Shown here in pieces: positions 8,932-16,488 of a stretch of DNA of 39,042 nt. Under the pieces are notes generated by a model. It saw only the letters and a program-made list of their open reading frames with translations, was not told the origin of the DNA and made no database searches. The first letter of the stretch is position 1. Every line of letters starts with the position of its first letter. The DNA lies in contig JBCCQN010000061.1 of assembly GCA_039024315.1 (NCBI GenBank), positions 1 through 39,042 on the forward strand. Reading direction: 5' to 3'. The stretch is from JBCAWW01 sp039024315. Lineage in GTDB: Bacteria; Bacteroidota; Bacteroidia; J057. Both the position numbers and the translations under genes were made by a program.

Positions 8932-8948
8932 AGCGTTCCGCGCAGCGG
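8932..8948 (+). repeat. GCGTT-hairpin element
   Basis: AGCGTT, stem CCGC, loop GCA, stem GCGG. Together with the following GTGAAAA and ATAAAGAC it is nearly identical over about 34 bp to the copy at 10380; the two are direct repeats on either side of the MFS gene. Confidence 0.75.
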
Positions 8949-9016
8949 TGAAAACATAAAGACTCTTCCCATATGCATCATTTTGTGCTCTAACGATGAC
9001 CTTTTTAGGAGAGAGG

Positions 9017-9033
9017 CCGTTTCACGGAACGCT
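9017..9033 (-). repeat. GCGTT-hairpin element
   Basis: Minus-strand reading: AGCGTT, stem CCGT, loop GAA, stem ACGG. Compared with the 8932 copy, one base of each stem arm has changed so that pairing is kept. Confidence 0.65.
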
Positions 9034-9055
9034 AATCCATGATAGTTGTGAGGGC

Positions 9056-10276
9056 TTAGTTAGCTGTTCTCTCTTTGCGTAATACAGCATAAGCGATCCA
9101 AAAGCTGAAAGCCACCATTATGGCTGCCAACATGAATGCTGATCCAGGGAAGTAAAGCGGGCTATCCTCTTTGGTGGTATAGAAAAATATCCCTGTCATG
9201 ATGAGTGGACCAAAGATGGTAGTGAGACTTTGAATTGCCGTGAGTCCTCCTTGTAATTCTCCCTGCTGATCATCCTTGACCTTATTGGCCAAATAGGATT
9301 GCAGGTTTGGCGTACAAATTCCTCCGATGGCGAAAGGAAGCATGATAGCAAACATCATCCAGCTTTCGGTCGCGAAGGAAAACAGCAACATGCCAAGCCC
9401 ATACATCGCAATACTGAGATAGATGCTGCGACCTGCCCCAAAAAAATCATAGGCCTTTTGGGCAAACCCTCCTTGCGCAATGGCGACTAAGACGCCTGCG
9501 CAAGCCAAAGAAATACCAACCATAAACTCAGACCAGCCAAACAGGAAAATATTAAAGTAGGCCCAATTGCTATTGACGGCATGAGAAGCAAGATTGAGAA
9601 TCAAAAAGGCTACGAGCAAAAACCCTATGCCCTGAATATTGAAAAGCTCTCTTAAGGTCCCCACTGGATTGGCTCTGGCCCACGAAAATGCCCTGCGCTT
9701 GCTTGGATCAAGGGATTCTGGTAGAATGAAGTAACCATAAAGAAAGTTGGCAAAAGATAAGCCTGCTGCTACGTAAAACGGTACTCGCACCCCCATGCCT
9801 CCAAATACTCCTCCTAATCGGGGTCCAATGATAAAGCCAATCCCAAAAGCGGCTCCTATCAATCCAAAGTTTTGGGCTCGGTTTTCCTCCGTACTGATAT
9901 CTGCAATGTAGGCGGAGGCAGTCGTAAAACTGGCTCCGCCAATGCCGGCAATAATTCTTCCCACTACTAGCCAACTAAAACTGGGGGCCATCGCCATGAT
10001 TACGTAATCAATCGAAAGTCCAAATAAGGCCAAAAGTAACACGGGTCTGCGGCCGTATTTATCACTGAGGTTGCCAATGATGGGGGAAAAGATAAACTGT
10101 GCTACTGCGAAGACAGCTAATAATATCCCTCCATAAGTGCTTGCAACATTGACATCGACTTGGAGTAATTCTTCAAGGAGCTTTGGTAATACTGGGATGA
10201 TGATCCCAAAGCCAATAACATCGATCAGTACGGTAATTAAAATAAAGTAAACTGCAGCTTTACTAGATCGAGCCAT
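9056..10276 (-). CDS. MFS transporter, TCR/Tet type
   Basis: A 406-residue, 12-helix major facilitator protein. The MFS motif A appears between helices 2 and 3 as GNLSDKYGRRPVLL, and helix 5 has the antiporter-like GAAFGIGFIIGPRLGG. Length and motifs fit the TCR/Tet drug:H+ antiporter group, whose members in Bacteroidota often have unknown substrates, so tetracycline resistance should not be assumed. It stands alone on the minus strand. The upstream gap to 10601 and the downstream gap each carry a nearly identical GCGTT-hairpin copy in the same orientation. Confidence 0.88.
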   Translation of the reverse strand: MARSSKAAVYFILITVLIDVIGFGIIIPVLPKLLEELLQVDVNVASTYGGILLAVFAVAQFIFSPIIGNLSDKYGRRPVLLLALFGLSIDYVIMAMAPSFSWLVVGRIIAGIGGASFTTASAYIADISTEENRAQNFGLIGAAFGIGFIIGPRLGGVFGGMGVRVPFYVAAGLSFANFLYGYFILPESLDPSKRRAFSWARANPVGTLRELFNIQGIGFLLVAFLILNLASHAVNSNWAYFNIFLFGWSEFMVGISLACAGVLVAIAQGGFAQKAYDFFGAGRSIYLSIAMYGLGMLLFSFATESWMMFAIMLPFAIGGICTPNLQSYLANKVKDDQQGELQGGLTAIQSLTTIFGPLIMTGIFFYTTKEDSPLYFPGSAFMLAAIMVAFSFWIAYAVLRKERTAN

Positions 10277-10601
10277 TTGTTTTTACTTTGAACGAAATTT
10301 GGCGCAGTAAAGAAAATTTTTCTGACTGATGCAAACCTTGGGAAAAATTACTAGGGTCATCAGGCAAAGAACAAAACTGAGCGTTCCGCGCAGCGGTGAA
10401 AAAAATAAAGACACTCCTCGTAAAAGTAATTTTTGCTATAAAGAATGCTTAGCTTATCTCCTGCATTTTACGCTTTTGCAAAAGTAGAATCCAGTCTTTT
10501 GCAAGCTGGTAAATTATCTTATTTTGAGTTTTAGCCGAGACTATTTGTTAGAAATGGGCTCCTAGCATGCATTCCTTCTACTCACTACTCAATTTGTTGG
10601 C
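10277..10601. other. Gene-free divergent region between MFS gene and ribokinase
   Basis: No coding sequence is evident. It contains one GCGTT-hairpin element (10380-10396) followed by ATAAAGACACTCC. It must hold the promoters of both flanking genes, but I could not place them with confidence. Confidence 0.5.
10380..10396 (+). repeat. GCGTT-hairpin element
   Basis: AGCGTT, stem CCGC, loop GCA, stem GCGG; downstream GTGAAAAAA and ATAAAGAC. Nearly identical to the 8932 copy. Confidence 0.75.
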
Positions 10602-11495
10602 ATGAAATCATTGTTGGTCATAGGCAGCTCGAATACGGACATGGTCATCAAAACCGCTCGCTTTCCACAGCCAGGCGAAACCATCATTGGGGGAGACTTT
10701 TTTATGTTTGCCGGAGGCAAAGGCGCCAATCAAGCCGTGGCAGCCGCTAGATTAGGCGCAAAAGTGAACTTCATTTGCAGCGTAGGGGATGATGTCTTTG
10801 GGCAAAATGCCCTCGAAAACTATCGTAAAGAAGGGATTGGTGTGGACCATGCCCAAGTTTGTGTCGGAGAGGCTTCCGGCATCGCCATGATTACCGTCAA
10901 TCAAGAGGGTGAAAATGAAATTGTGGTTGCTTCCGGTAGCAATCGATGGTTGGGAGTGGATTTATTAAGGGCCCAGCAGACAGCTTTGGAGGAAGCCCGA
11001 CTCATTTTAACCCAATTAGAAACCCCAGTAGAAGGCCTGACTTATTTGGCAAAGGCCTATGGCGAGAAACTGATTCTCAATCCTGCCCCCGCACAGGCGC
11101 TTAGTGCTTCGATATTAACGGGAATTTGGCTCATCACGCCTAATGAAACCGAAGCCTCCTTGCTAAGTGGGATCACCGTAAAGGATGTCGAAACGGCCGA
11201 GCAAGCCGCCTATAAACTATTGGCCCTAGGCGTGCAAAATGTCATCGTGACCTTGGGAGCCAAGGGGGCGCTTTTTGTCAATAAGGAAGAGAGCTGGCTA
11301 CACCCTACCGTAAAAGTGCAAGCCATCGATACTACTGCGGCCGGCGATGTATTTAATGGGGCCTTATTGGTCGCTTTGGATGAAGGAAAAAGCTGGAAAG
11401 AAGCCGTAGCCTTTGCCTGCAAAGCGGCAACATTTTCTGTCCAAACCATGGGCGCGCAAAGCTCGGCTCCCTTCCGTAAAGACTTAGTTAACTAA
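10602..11495 (+). CDS. rbsK: Ribokinase (PfkB family)
   Basis: A 297-residue PfkB-family sugar kinase of normal ribokinase length. The N-terminal GSSNTDMVIKT and the first signature FAGGKGANQAVAAARLGA bind the sugar. The second signature, IDTTAAGDVFNGALL at about residue 245, carries the catalytic aspartate and anion hole and has the DTxAAGD form typical of ribokinases. It phosphorylates ribose (or another pentose) in the cytoplasm. The next gene, a sugar transporter, starts 10 bp downstream, so the pair forms an uptake-and-phosphorylation operon. Confidence 0.9.
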   Translation: MKSLLVIGSSNTDMVIKTARFPQPGETIIGGDFFMFAGGKGANQAVAAARLGAKVNFICSVGDDVFGQNALENYRKEGIGVDHAQVCVGEASGIAMITVNQEGENEIVVASGSNRWLGVDLLRAQQTALEEARLILTQLETPVEGLTYLAKAYGEKLILNPAPAQALSASILTGIWLITPNETEASLLSGITVKDVETAEQAAYKLLALGVQNVIVTLGAKGALFVNKEESWLHPTVKVQAIDTTAAGDVFNGALLVALDEGKSWKEAVAFACKAATFSVQTMGAQSSAPFRKDLVN

Positions 11496-11505
11496 TCATC
11501 GCGAT

Positions 11506-12501
11506 ATGTTTATCATTGAAACTTACCCGATCGCGGTCGCTTTTTGTGTGATCACGATGCTCGCCTGGGGTTCTTGGGCCAATACGCAAAAACTGGCTTC
11601 TGGGAGCTGGCGCTTTGAATTGTTTTATTGGGATTATGTCCTCGGTATCCTGCTATGTGCAGGGATACTGGGCTTGACCATGGGTTCTATGGGGGTAGGG
11701 GGGAGGTCCTTTATGACAGATTTAGCGCAGGCTAGCGCTGATAATTTAGCCTCTGCCTTTATCGGGGGGATTATTTTTAATTTGGCCAATATTTTGTTAG
11801 TAGCGGCCATTGCTATAGCGGGAATGTCCGTTGCCTTCCCCGTTGGGATTGGTTTGGCACTGGTCATTGGGGTGGTGGTCAATTATTTAGATGCCCCTTT
11901 GGGGAACGCTGCGCTCTTATTTGGTGGAGTTGGCTTAGTGGCCGTTGCGATTTTACTCAATGCTTTTGCATACAAGCGCTTGGCCGATACGACCAATTCT
12001 GTGCCTACTAAGGGATTGATATTATCGGTAGTAGCGGGATGCTTGATGGGTTTGTTTTATAAATACGTAGCGGGTTCCATGTTTCCGGATTTTAGTACCC
12101 CCATTGAGGGTAAATTGAGCCCTTACACGGCGGTCTTTGTTTTTGCATTGGGCATTTTGGCCAGTAACTTTTTGTTTAACACCTTTTTGATGAAGAGACC
12201 GGTCAGTGGAGAAGCGTTAAAGTTTGCAGAGTACTTTTCCGGTAATGCTCGTAATCACCTGATCGGCATTTTGGGCGGAATCATCTGGTGTGTAGGTATG
12301 TCTTTTAGCATCCTTGCTTCAGACAAAGCTGGGCCAGCGATTTCTTATGGTTTGGGCCAAGGAGCTACTGTAGTGGCGGCAATTTGGGGGATTTACATTT
12401 GGAAGGAGTTTCAAGAGGCTCCGGCGGGCACCAATCGACTACTCAATTTAATGCTACTTTGTTATGTAGTGGGATTGGGTTGTATCATTTATGCGCGTTA
12501 G
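11506..12501 (+). CDS. GRP/RhaT-like sugar transporter
   Basis: A 331-residue protein with about ten hydrophobic helices and an internal two-fold pattern like the drug/metabolite transporter superfamily. The opening TMLAWGSWANTQKL and the central GMSVAFPVGIGLALVIGVV resemble GRP (glucose/ribose porter) family members. Placed 10 bp after ribokinase, it most likely imports ribose or a nucleoside-derived sugar across the inner membrane. A bidirectional hairpin follows before the convergent tmRNA gene. The exact substrate is inferred from the neighbour. Confidence 0.83.
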   Translation: MFIIETYPIAVAFCVITMLAWGSWANTQKLASGSWRFELFYWDYVLGILLCAGILGLTMGSMGVGGRSFMTDLAQASADNLASAFIGGIIFNLANILLVAAIAIAGMSVAFPVGIGLALVIGVVVNYLDAPLGNAALLFGGVGLVAVAILLNAFAYKRLADTTNSVPTKGLILSVVAGCLMGLFYKYVAGSMFPDFSTPIEGKLSPYTAVFVFALGILASNFLFNTFLMKRPVSGEALKFAEYFSGNARNHLIGILGGIIWCVGMSFSILASDKAGPAISYGLGQGATVVAAIWGIYIWKEFQEAPAGTNRLLNLMLLCYVVGLGCIIYAR

Positions 12502-12513
12502 GCTGCATAAAGC

Positions 12514-12549
12514 AGAAAAGCCCTTATACGAGCGTATAAGAGCTTTTCT
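12514..12549. terminator. Bidirectional hairpin between sugar transporter and tmRNA
   Basis: A two-part stem: AGAAAAGC pairs with GCTTTTCT and, inside, CTTATAC pairs with GTATAAG, with a GAGC loop and one mismatch. The outer arm ends in T-rich sequence on both strands, so it can serve both convergent transcripts. Confidence 0.75.
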
Positions 12550-12570
12550 AAAAAGGTCCAATTAATCAAG

Positions 12571-12942
12571 TGGAAGCGGAGGGAGTCGAACCCTCGTCCG
12601 GAGAAAACGGCAATATGGTCTTCTACATGCTTAGTTGCTCTATTATATTTTCAGCTTCGAGCCCGAACAACAGGGCCGTTGAAACTGAGTTTACCACTTA
12701 AGCTTAGACCTTCTCCGTGGCACTAGCCGGTCGCAGGCTTTCTGAGTTGTTTGCCTTCTATATAGGTATCCGAGAGCCAAAAACACCCAGAAGGCATCCA
12801 GTTGACTAATCTAATTAGGCAGCTAGAGCAAATTGACGTTCGCCAATTAAAAGTTTATAACAGAGGATTTAAGTGGTTCCGTTATCAACCACCACATGCT
12901 TACACCATACACTCATAGTCCCGTCGATGCCATGTCGCCCCC
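12571..12942 (-). ncRNA. ssrA: Transfer-messenger RNA (tmRNA)
   Basis: Read on the minus strand. It starts GGGGGCGACATGGCATCGAC and ends with the T-loop GGTTCGACTCCC and CGCTTCCA; the 5' GGGGGCG pairs with the 3' CGCTTCC to form a 7-bp acceptor stem. The terminal CCA is not encoded (the genome reads CTT after the discriminator A). The resume codon is GGC at 12844-12842 and the tag frame runs to TAA at 12817-12815, giving the peptide (A)GERQFALAA, with the usual ALAA protease-targeting end. tmRNA rescues stalled ribosomes. Confidence 0.97.
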
Positions 12943-13071
12943 ATGAGTATATTGTCGATAATCAGACCTTCAATGAACTAACTATTAGACGTAGGAAGAG
13001 GTAAATGGTTACGTATCGTTCAAAATACTGGAGCATTTTTTGCCTTCACCTTGGTGCCCAGTAGCGTATAG

Positions 13072-13148
13072 AGTACTGGGACAATGGTATTTAGTACCTA
13101 GACAATAGTATTTAGTATTAAGACAATAGTATTCAGTATTAAGACCTA
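13072..13148 (+). repeat. Three and a half tandem 21-bp repeats
   Basis: Units start at 13072 (AGTACTGGGACAATGGTATTT), 13093 (AGTACCTAGACAATAGTATTT) and 13114 (AGTATTAAGACAATAGTATTC), with a partial fourth at 13135. Single units occur at 8806 and, inverted, at 24361. There are no spacers, so this is not a CRISPR array. Confidence 0.8.
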
Positions 13149-13226
13149 GGAATGCGGGCTATGTGGTTCAAAAAGACCTTTTTTCTCTGTCCTTAATACT
13201 TTTACACAGTACTTAGGTAGAGGATA

Positions 13227-13243
13227 CCGCTGCGCGGAACGCT
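13227..13243 (-). repeat. GCGTT-hairpin element
   Basis: Minus-strand reading: AGCGTT, stem CCGC, loop GCA, stem GCGG, identical in the core to the 8932 and 10380 copies. It lies within the part of repeat copy A that copy B lacks. Confidence 0.7.
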
Positions 13244-13285
13244 TCTATCGGTCGGCCTCATTTCAAGGGTCTTGATACTAAATAC

Positions 13286-13303
13286 TCCCGAAAGCTTTCG
13301 GGA
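13286..13303. repeat. Perfect 18-bp palindrome TCCCGAAAG/CTTTCGGGA
   Basis: Self-complementary; also present at 24288-24305. It is 17 bp after the GH53 stop codon (minus strand) and could act as an RNA hairpin at the end of the polysaccharide locus transcript, although no T-run follows. Confidence 0.7.
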
Positions 13304-13320
13304 TACTTTCTACTCTGCAT

Positions 13321-14520
13321 TTAATAATCTTTGAAAACCTGCATAACAGGCAAGGCTTTATATTCAAAGTCAAAAGTCGTCATGTTTTCCCACGGGGAGC
13401 CATTGGTTGATTCTGCACCATCAAAAGCGACATAATCTGGGGCCCACCATACAAAACCCGATCCGAAACCCTTGGGTACAGCTTGTAAAATTTCTACTAG
13501 TTTTTCTGTGTAGGCAGCTTGGCCTTCGGGAGTAGCAGGATAGCCATTGATAAGCTGATCGTTTGTCCCAACAATATTGTTGGTCCAATCATCCCAACCT
13601 AATGTCCACGGATAAGCGGTTTCTACCAGCAATATGGGTTTTTCAAAACGATTGGCGAGCATATTTAGTTCCTGAGCTAGGAGATTTAGATCTTTTGTGT
13701 GCCATCGACTATAGTGGGAAAGGCCTATCCAATCAAAGGGTACAGCTTGAGCCTCCAGTTGATCAAAAAAGTTTTCCTTATCCCTAACTCCGGAAAGATG
13801 GATCATGCGGTGTATCTGCACCTCATTGGCAAGGGCTATGCCATCAACCGCTGCTATGGCCGACTTTAGCAATTTTGCGTATTGGGGAAAGTTGCCCGAC
13901 GCACGACCGATTTCCCAGAGGAAGCCATCATTGGTTTCATTACCGATTTGGACGAAGCCTGGTAAGGCATTGACTTCCTCAAAGCGACTCAAAACCCTGA
14001 AAGTATATTCATAGATACTGTCTTCCAATAGCTCAAAGCTAAGGCCCTGCCAAGCCGCTGGAATTGTTTGTTGACCTGGGTCAGCCCAAGTATCTGAATA
14101 GTGAATATCCAGCAACCAAGGCATCCTGATAGCGGCTAATTCTTGAGCAATCTTTACGACTTCCTCTAAGCTAGAGGCTGCCATTACCCTGTCATTGGGA
14201 TCTGGACTATGAAAGAGACGAAGGCGCACCAAATTTACCCCAGAAGCTTGCAAATACGCATACATATCGCTGATGTCTTGCCCATCTTCATCCGTAAATA
14301 CGACTCCCTCCTTATTTAATAGAGGTTGGTAGGACATGTCCATACCTGTAAAAAAACCAGTGTGGAGTACGAGTGTATCTTCCTTAGGCTCTTCTTTTTC
14401 GTCGGGTGGTAGTTGGGGTTCTGGCTTACAGCCGAACGCGAGAACCGACAGGAGCAGGATAAGCATTGAGGCCCCCAATTGGGAGGCGCTGATAGAAAGA
14501 TAGTATTTTGATTTTTGCAT
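13321..14520 (-). CDS. GH53 endo-beta-1,4-galactanase, lipoprotein
   Basis: A 399-residue secreted lipoprotein: hydrophobic N-terminus ending in the lipobox LAFGC, a Pro/Glu/Lys linker, then a GH53 (beta/alpha)8 barrel. GH53 hallmarks are VNLVRLRLFHSPDP, LLDIHYSDTWADPGQQ, the acid/base Glu in QIGNETNDGFLW and the nucleophile Glu in LLVETAYPWT, and an end FVWWAPDY. The family cuts beta-1,4-galactan (type I arabinogalactan). ATG 14520 is one base from the GH13 stop, so translation is probably coupled; an earlier in-frame TTG at 14529 would overlap. It is the last gene of the SusC-D-E-GH13-GH53 unit. A galactanase beside an alpha-glucan enzyme is unexpected. Confidence 0.9.
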   Translation of the reverse strand: MQKSKYYLSISASQLGASMLILLLSVLAFGCKPEPQLPPDEKEEPKEDTLVLHTGFFTGMDMSYQPLLNKEGVVFTDEDGQDISDMYAYLQASGVNLVRLRLFHSPDPNDRVMAASSLEEVVKIAQELAAIRMPWLLDIHYSDTWADPGQQTIPAAWQGLSFELLEDSIYEYTFRVLSRFEEVNALPGFVQIGNETNDGFLWEIGRASGNFPQYAKLLKSAIAAVDGIALANEVQIHRMIHLSGVRDKENFFDQLEAQAVPFDWIGLSHYSRWHTKDLNLLAQELNMLANRFEKPILLVETAYPWTLGWDDWTNNIVGTNDQLINGYPATPEGQAAYTEKLVEILQAVPKGFGSGFVWWAPDYVAFDGAESTNGSPWENMTTFDFEYKALPVMQVFKDY

Positions 14521-14521
14521 A

Positions 14522-16384
14522 TTATTCAATCTCTAAAATCAAAGGCTTTGCGGCAGGTAGCTTTAGTTGACCGTTCAGCGAATAGCTGTCCCCGCTTAAT
14601 ACATCTTTGCCAGTTTCATTACCACTAAGCATATCACTAAATCTACTTAAATCCAAGTTGCGCTCCTTGGGGTTTTTGTTGAGGATCACCATGAGCTTTT
14701 GGTCTTGATCATAACGAAAGTAAACATAAATACCGTCATGTAGAGGGCCGTAATGCATCAAGTTACCTGTATGGACAACTGATTGGGTTTTGCGCCAATT
14801 GAGCAGTTTGCGCATCATCTCTTGGCATTCTTTAGCTTGGGCAGAGAGTCCTTCACCTGTAAAAGCATCGGCTTTGTCGCCTTTCCAACCGCCGGGAAAA
14901 TCGGCTCGAATCTCTACGTGTGCGTCAGTGCCAGGATGGCTCATCAATATCTCAGTACCATAAAAAATTTGTGGAGTGCCACGCATGGTCAATAAGAAAG
15001 CCATGGCATTTTGGAATTTGCTATAATCTTCATCCAATTGGGTGAAAACTCGACTCATATCGTGATTATCTGCAAAAATTACCAAATCTTGGGGATTGGG
15101 GTAGAGATAATCCAGCGAAAGCATTTCATAGAGTTCAATCCAGCCTGTGCCCCAGCTCTCTTCAGTATTTAGGGCTTTAGTCAACTGGACCTGAATTGGA
15201 AAATCCATGAGGCTAGTCAGTTCGGAGTAAAATCCGTTGTGGGTTTCTTTGCCTCTTTGCCAGTATGAGACCACCGAGGGCTTGGAAAACCATTCTTCCC
15301 CCACGATGCTAAAGTTTGGATATTCGGCCATGATACGCTCCGTCCAGACGCCCATAAAATCACGTTCTGGGTAAGAATAGGTGTCCATTCTGATACCGCC
15401 TAAATCGGCGAACTCTACCCACCAGATACTATTTTGGATGAGGTAGGTAGCCATTAAAGGATTATTTTGATTGAGGTCGGGCATAGAAGGTACAAACCAG
15501 CCATCTTGAAACCATTTACGGTCACTGGGAGCTGCATAAGGGTCTTGTAAGGTTGTACGGCGGTGATTGGTTGCTTTGAAACCATTTTGTCCTTCGGGCC
15601 AGATATTGATCCAATCATCTGTAGGCATATCATCCATCCACCAATGTTCAGAACCACAATGGTTGGCGATCATATCCATGATCAATTTGATGCCTTTTTG
15701 GCTAGCTTCCTGACTCAGCTTAAGATAGTCTTCATTGCTGCCAAAACGGGCGTCTACCTGATAATAATCCGTGGTTGAATAACCATGGTAGGAGGAGCGG
15801 TTCATGTCATTTTCGAGCACAGGATTGAGCCAAAGAGCCGTAAATCCCATATCATGGATATAATCAAGATTTTGTCGGATGCCTGCGATATCTCCTCCAT
15901 GGCGTCCACCAGCGTCCTTACGGTTTACTTTTTCTTTGAGACCATCGACCGTATCGTTGCTGGGATCGCCGTTGGCAAAGCGGTCAGGCGTGATGAGATA
16001 CATTACGTCTGTGCTATTGAAACCTTGGCGTTCGGCGGAGCCGGCCTTGCGCTCCCATAGAGGATAGTCAACGATCTGAATCTTTTTGTCATTTTCCCAA
16101 AGCTCAATAGGGAGAGTACCCGCTTGGGCATCAGGGCTGATTTCAAGATTGAGGAAGAGGAAATTTTGATTAGGGACTTGGGTGGTGCTAGTTAGGCGCA
16201 CTCCCGGATAATCAATTTTGGCAATTGTATGACCAATCCTCTCTGCGTGCAGCATCAGCTGAAGGGATTCACTTTGCATGCCTACCCACCAATTGGGGGG
16301 CTCAACATGTTGTATATCGAGTTGAGCGTTCGCCAAGGGCGTGAACCCCAAAACGAAAGCTAGTAGTAGTAATACTCTAGACAT
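14522..16384 (-). CDS. GH13 alpha-glucan hydrolase (cyclomaltodextrinase/neopullulanase-like)
   Basis: A 620-residue periplasmic enzyme with signal peptide MSRVLLLLAFVLGFTPLANA. An N-terminal cyclomaltodextrinase-type beta domain (PNWWVGMQSESLQLML) is followed by the GH13 barrel with all four motifs: DMIANHC, GGIRMDTYSY (nucleophile Asp), IVGEEWF (acid/base Glu) and FADNHDMSR. A small C-terminal beta domain ends the protein. The arrangement is like SusA-type neopullulanases, which shorten imported alpha-glucan oligosaccharides. I chose ATG 16384 because it starts the signal peptide; the frame extends to a TTG at 16435. It follows SusE by about 105 bp and overlaps nothing. Confidence 0.92.
   Translation of the reverse strand: MSRVLLLLAFVLGFTPLANAQLDIQHVEPPNWWVGMQSESLQLMLHAERIGHTIAKIDYPGVRLTSTTQVPNQNFLFLNLEISPDAQAGTLPIELWENDKKIQIVDYPLWERKAGSAERQGFNSTDVMYLITPDRFANGDPSNDTVDGLKEKVNRKDAGGRHGGDIAGIRQNLDYIHDMGFTALWLNPVLENDMNRSSYHGYSTTDYYQVDARFGSNEDYLKLSQEASQKGIKLIMDMIANHCGSEHWWMDDMPTDDWINIWPEGQNGFKATNHRRTTLQDPYAAPSDRKWFQDGWFVPSMPDLNQNNPLMATYLIQNSIWWVEFADLGGIRMDTYSYPERDFMGVWTERIMAEYPNFSIVGEEWFSKPSVVSYWQRGKETHNGFYSELTSLMDFPIQVQLTKALNTEESWGTGWIELYEMLSLDYLYPNPQDLVIFADNHDMSRVFTQLDEDYSKFQNAMAFLLTMRGTPQIFYGTEILMSHPGTDAHVEIRADFPGGWKGDKADAFTGEGLSAQAKECQEMMRKLLNWRKTQSVVHTGNLMHYGPLHDGIYVYFRYDQDQKLMVILNKNPKERNLDLSRFSDMLSGNETGKDVLSGDSYSLNGQLKLPAAKPLILEIE
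16027..16043 (+). repeat. GCGTT-hairpin element (inside GH13 CDS)
   Basis: GGCGTT, stem CGGC, loop GGA, stem GCCG. On the coding strand it reads AGSAERQ, just before the start of the catalytic barrel. Confidence 0.5.
16325..16341 (+). repeat. GCGTT-hairpin element (inside GH13 signal peptide region)
   Basis: AGCGTT, stem CGCC, loop AAG, stem GGCG. It encodes the TPLANAQ signal-peptide cleavage region on the opposite strand, so protein constraint alone could partly explain it. Confidence 0.4.
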
Positions 16385-16488
16385 AGTATGTGAGAAATGA
16401 TAAAAGGGCTGAAGTGTCGATTTGCTGAATGCCAAAATTCAACTCCTCAACAGTTCAACCCTTCAAGATTTAAAAGAAGTTATTGATG

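Larger units (their letters stand above)
8733..9055. other. Gene-free stretch with interspersed repeats
   Basis: I see no convincing coding sequence here. It holds a degenerate GCGTT motif (8780-8796), a 21-bp-unit repeat (8806-8837), and two GCGTT-hairpin elements in opposite orientation (8932-8948 and 9017-9033). It ends just before the stop codon of the MFS gene. Confidence 0.6.
13119..13306 (-). repeat. Long intergenic repeat, copy A
   Basis: Its complement matches 24285-24387. There are 27 identical bases at 13119-13145, about 80% identity to 13186, and 26 identical bases around the palindrome at 13281-13306. Copy A has roughly 86 additional bases in the middle (within 13187-13280), which include a GCGTT-hairpin element. 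It sits directly downstream of the GH53 gene. Confidence 0.75.
12943..13320. other. Gene-free stretch between tmRNA and GH53 stop, rich in repeats
   Basis: The tmRNA promoter must lie in the first part (a TATACT stretch at 12947-12952 sits just upstream of the mature 5' end). The rest is a repeat cluster: 21-bp tandem units (13072-13148), a GCGTT-hairpin copy (13227-13243) and an 18-bp palindrome (13286-13303). No coding sequence is evident. Confidence 0.6.

Noticed and set aside
9056..10276. Tetracycline resistance gene
   Set aside because: The MFS type fits the Tet group, but there is no TetR neighbour or close motif that would fix the substrate; kept as a general transporter.
13072..13148. 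CRISPR-like direct repeats
   Set aside because: The 21-bp units abut with no spacers and no cas genes are present; a plain tandem repeat.
14409..14440. GCGTTCGGCTGTAAGCC in the GH53 lipobox region
   Set aside because: The stem is shifted by one base against the family pattern and the bases encode the required lipobox FGC.
14563..14590. CCGTT-CAGC-GAATA-GCTG hairpin in the GH13 gene
   Set aside because: The guide lacks the usual GCGTT and the loop is long; not counted as a family member.
16384..16435. Longer GH13 start at TTG 16435
   Set aside because: It would put 17 residues before a complete signal peptide; ATG 16384 gives a normal one.
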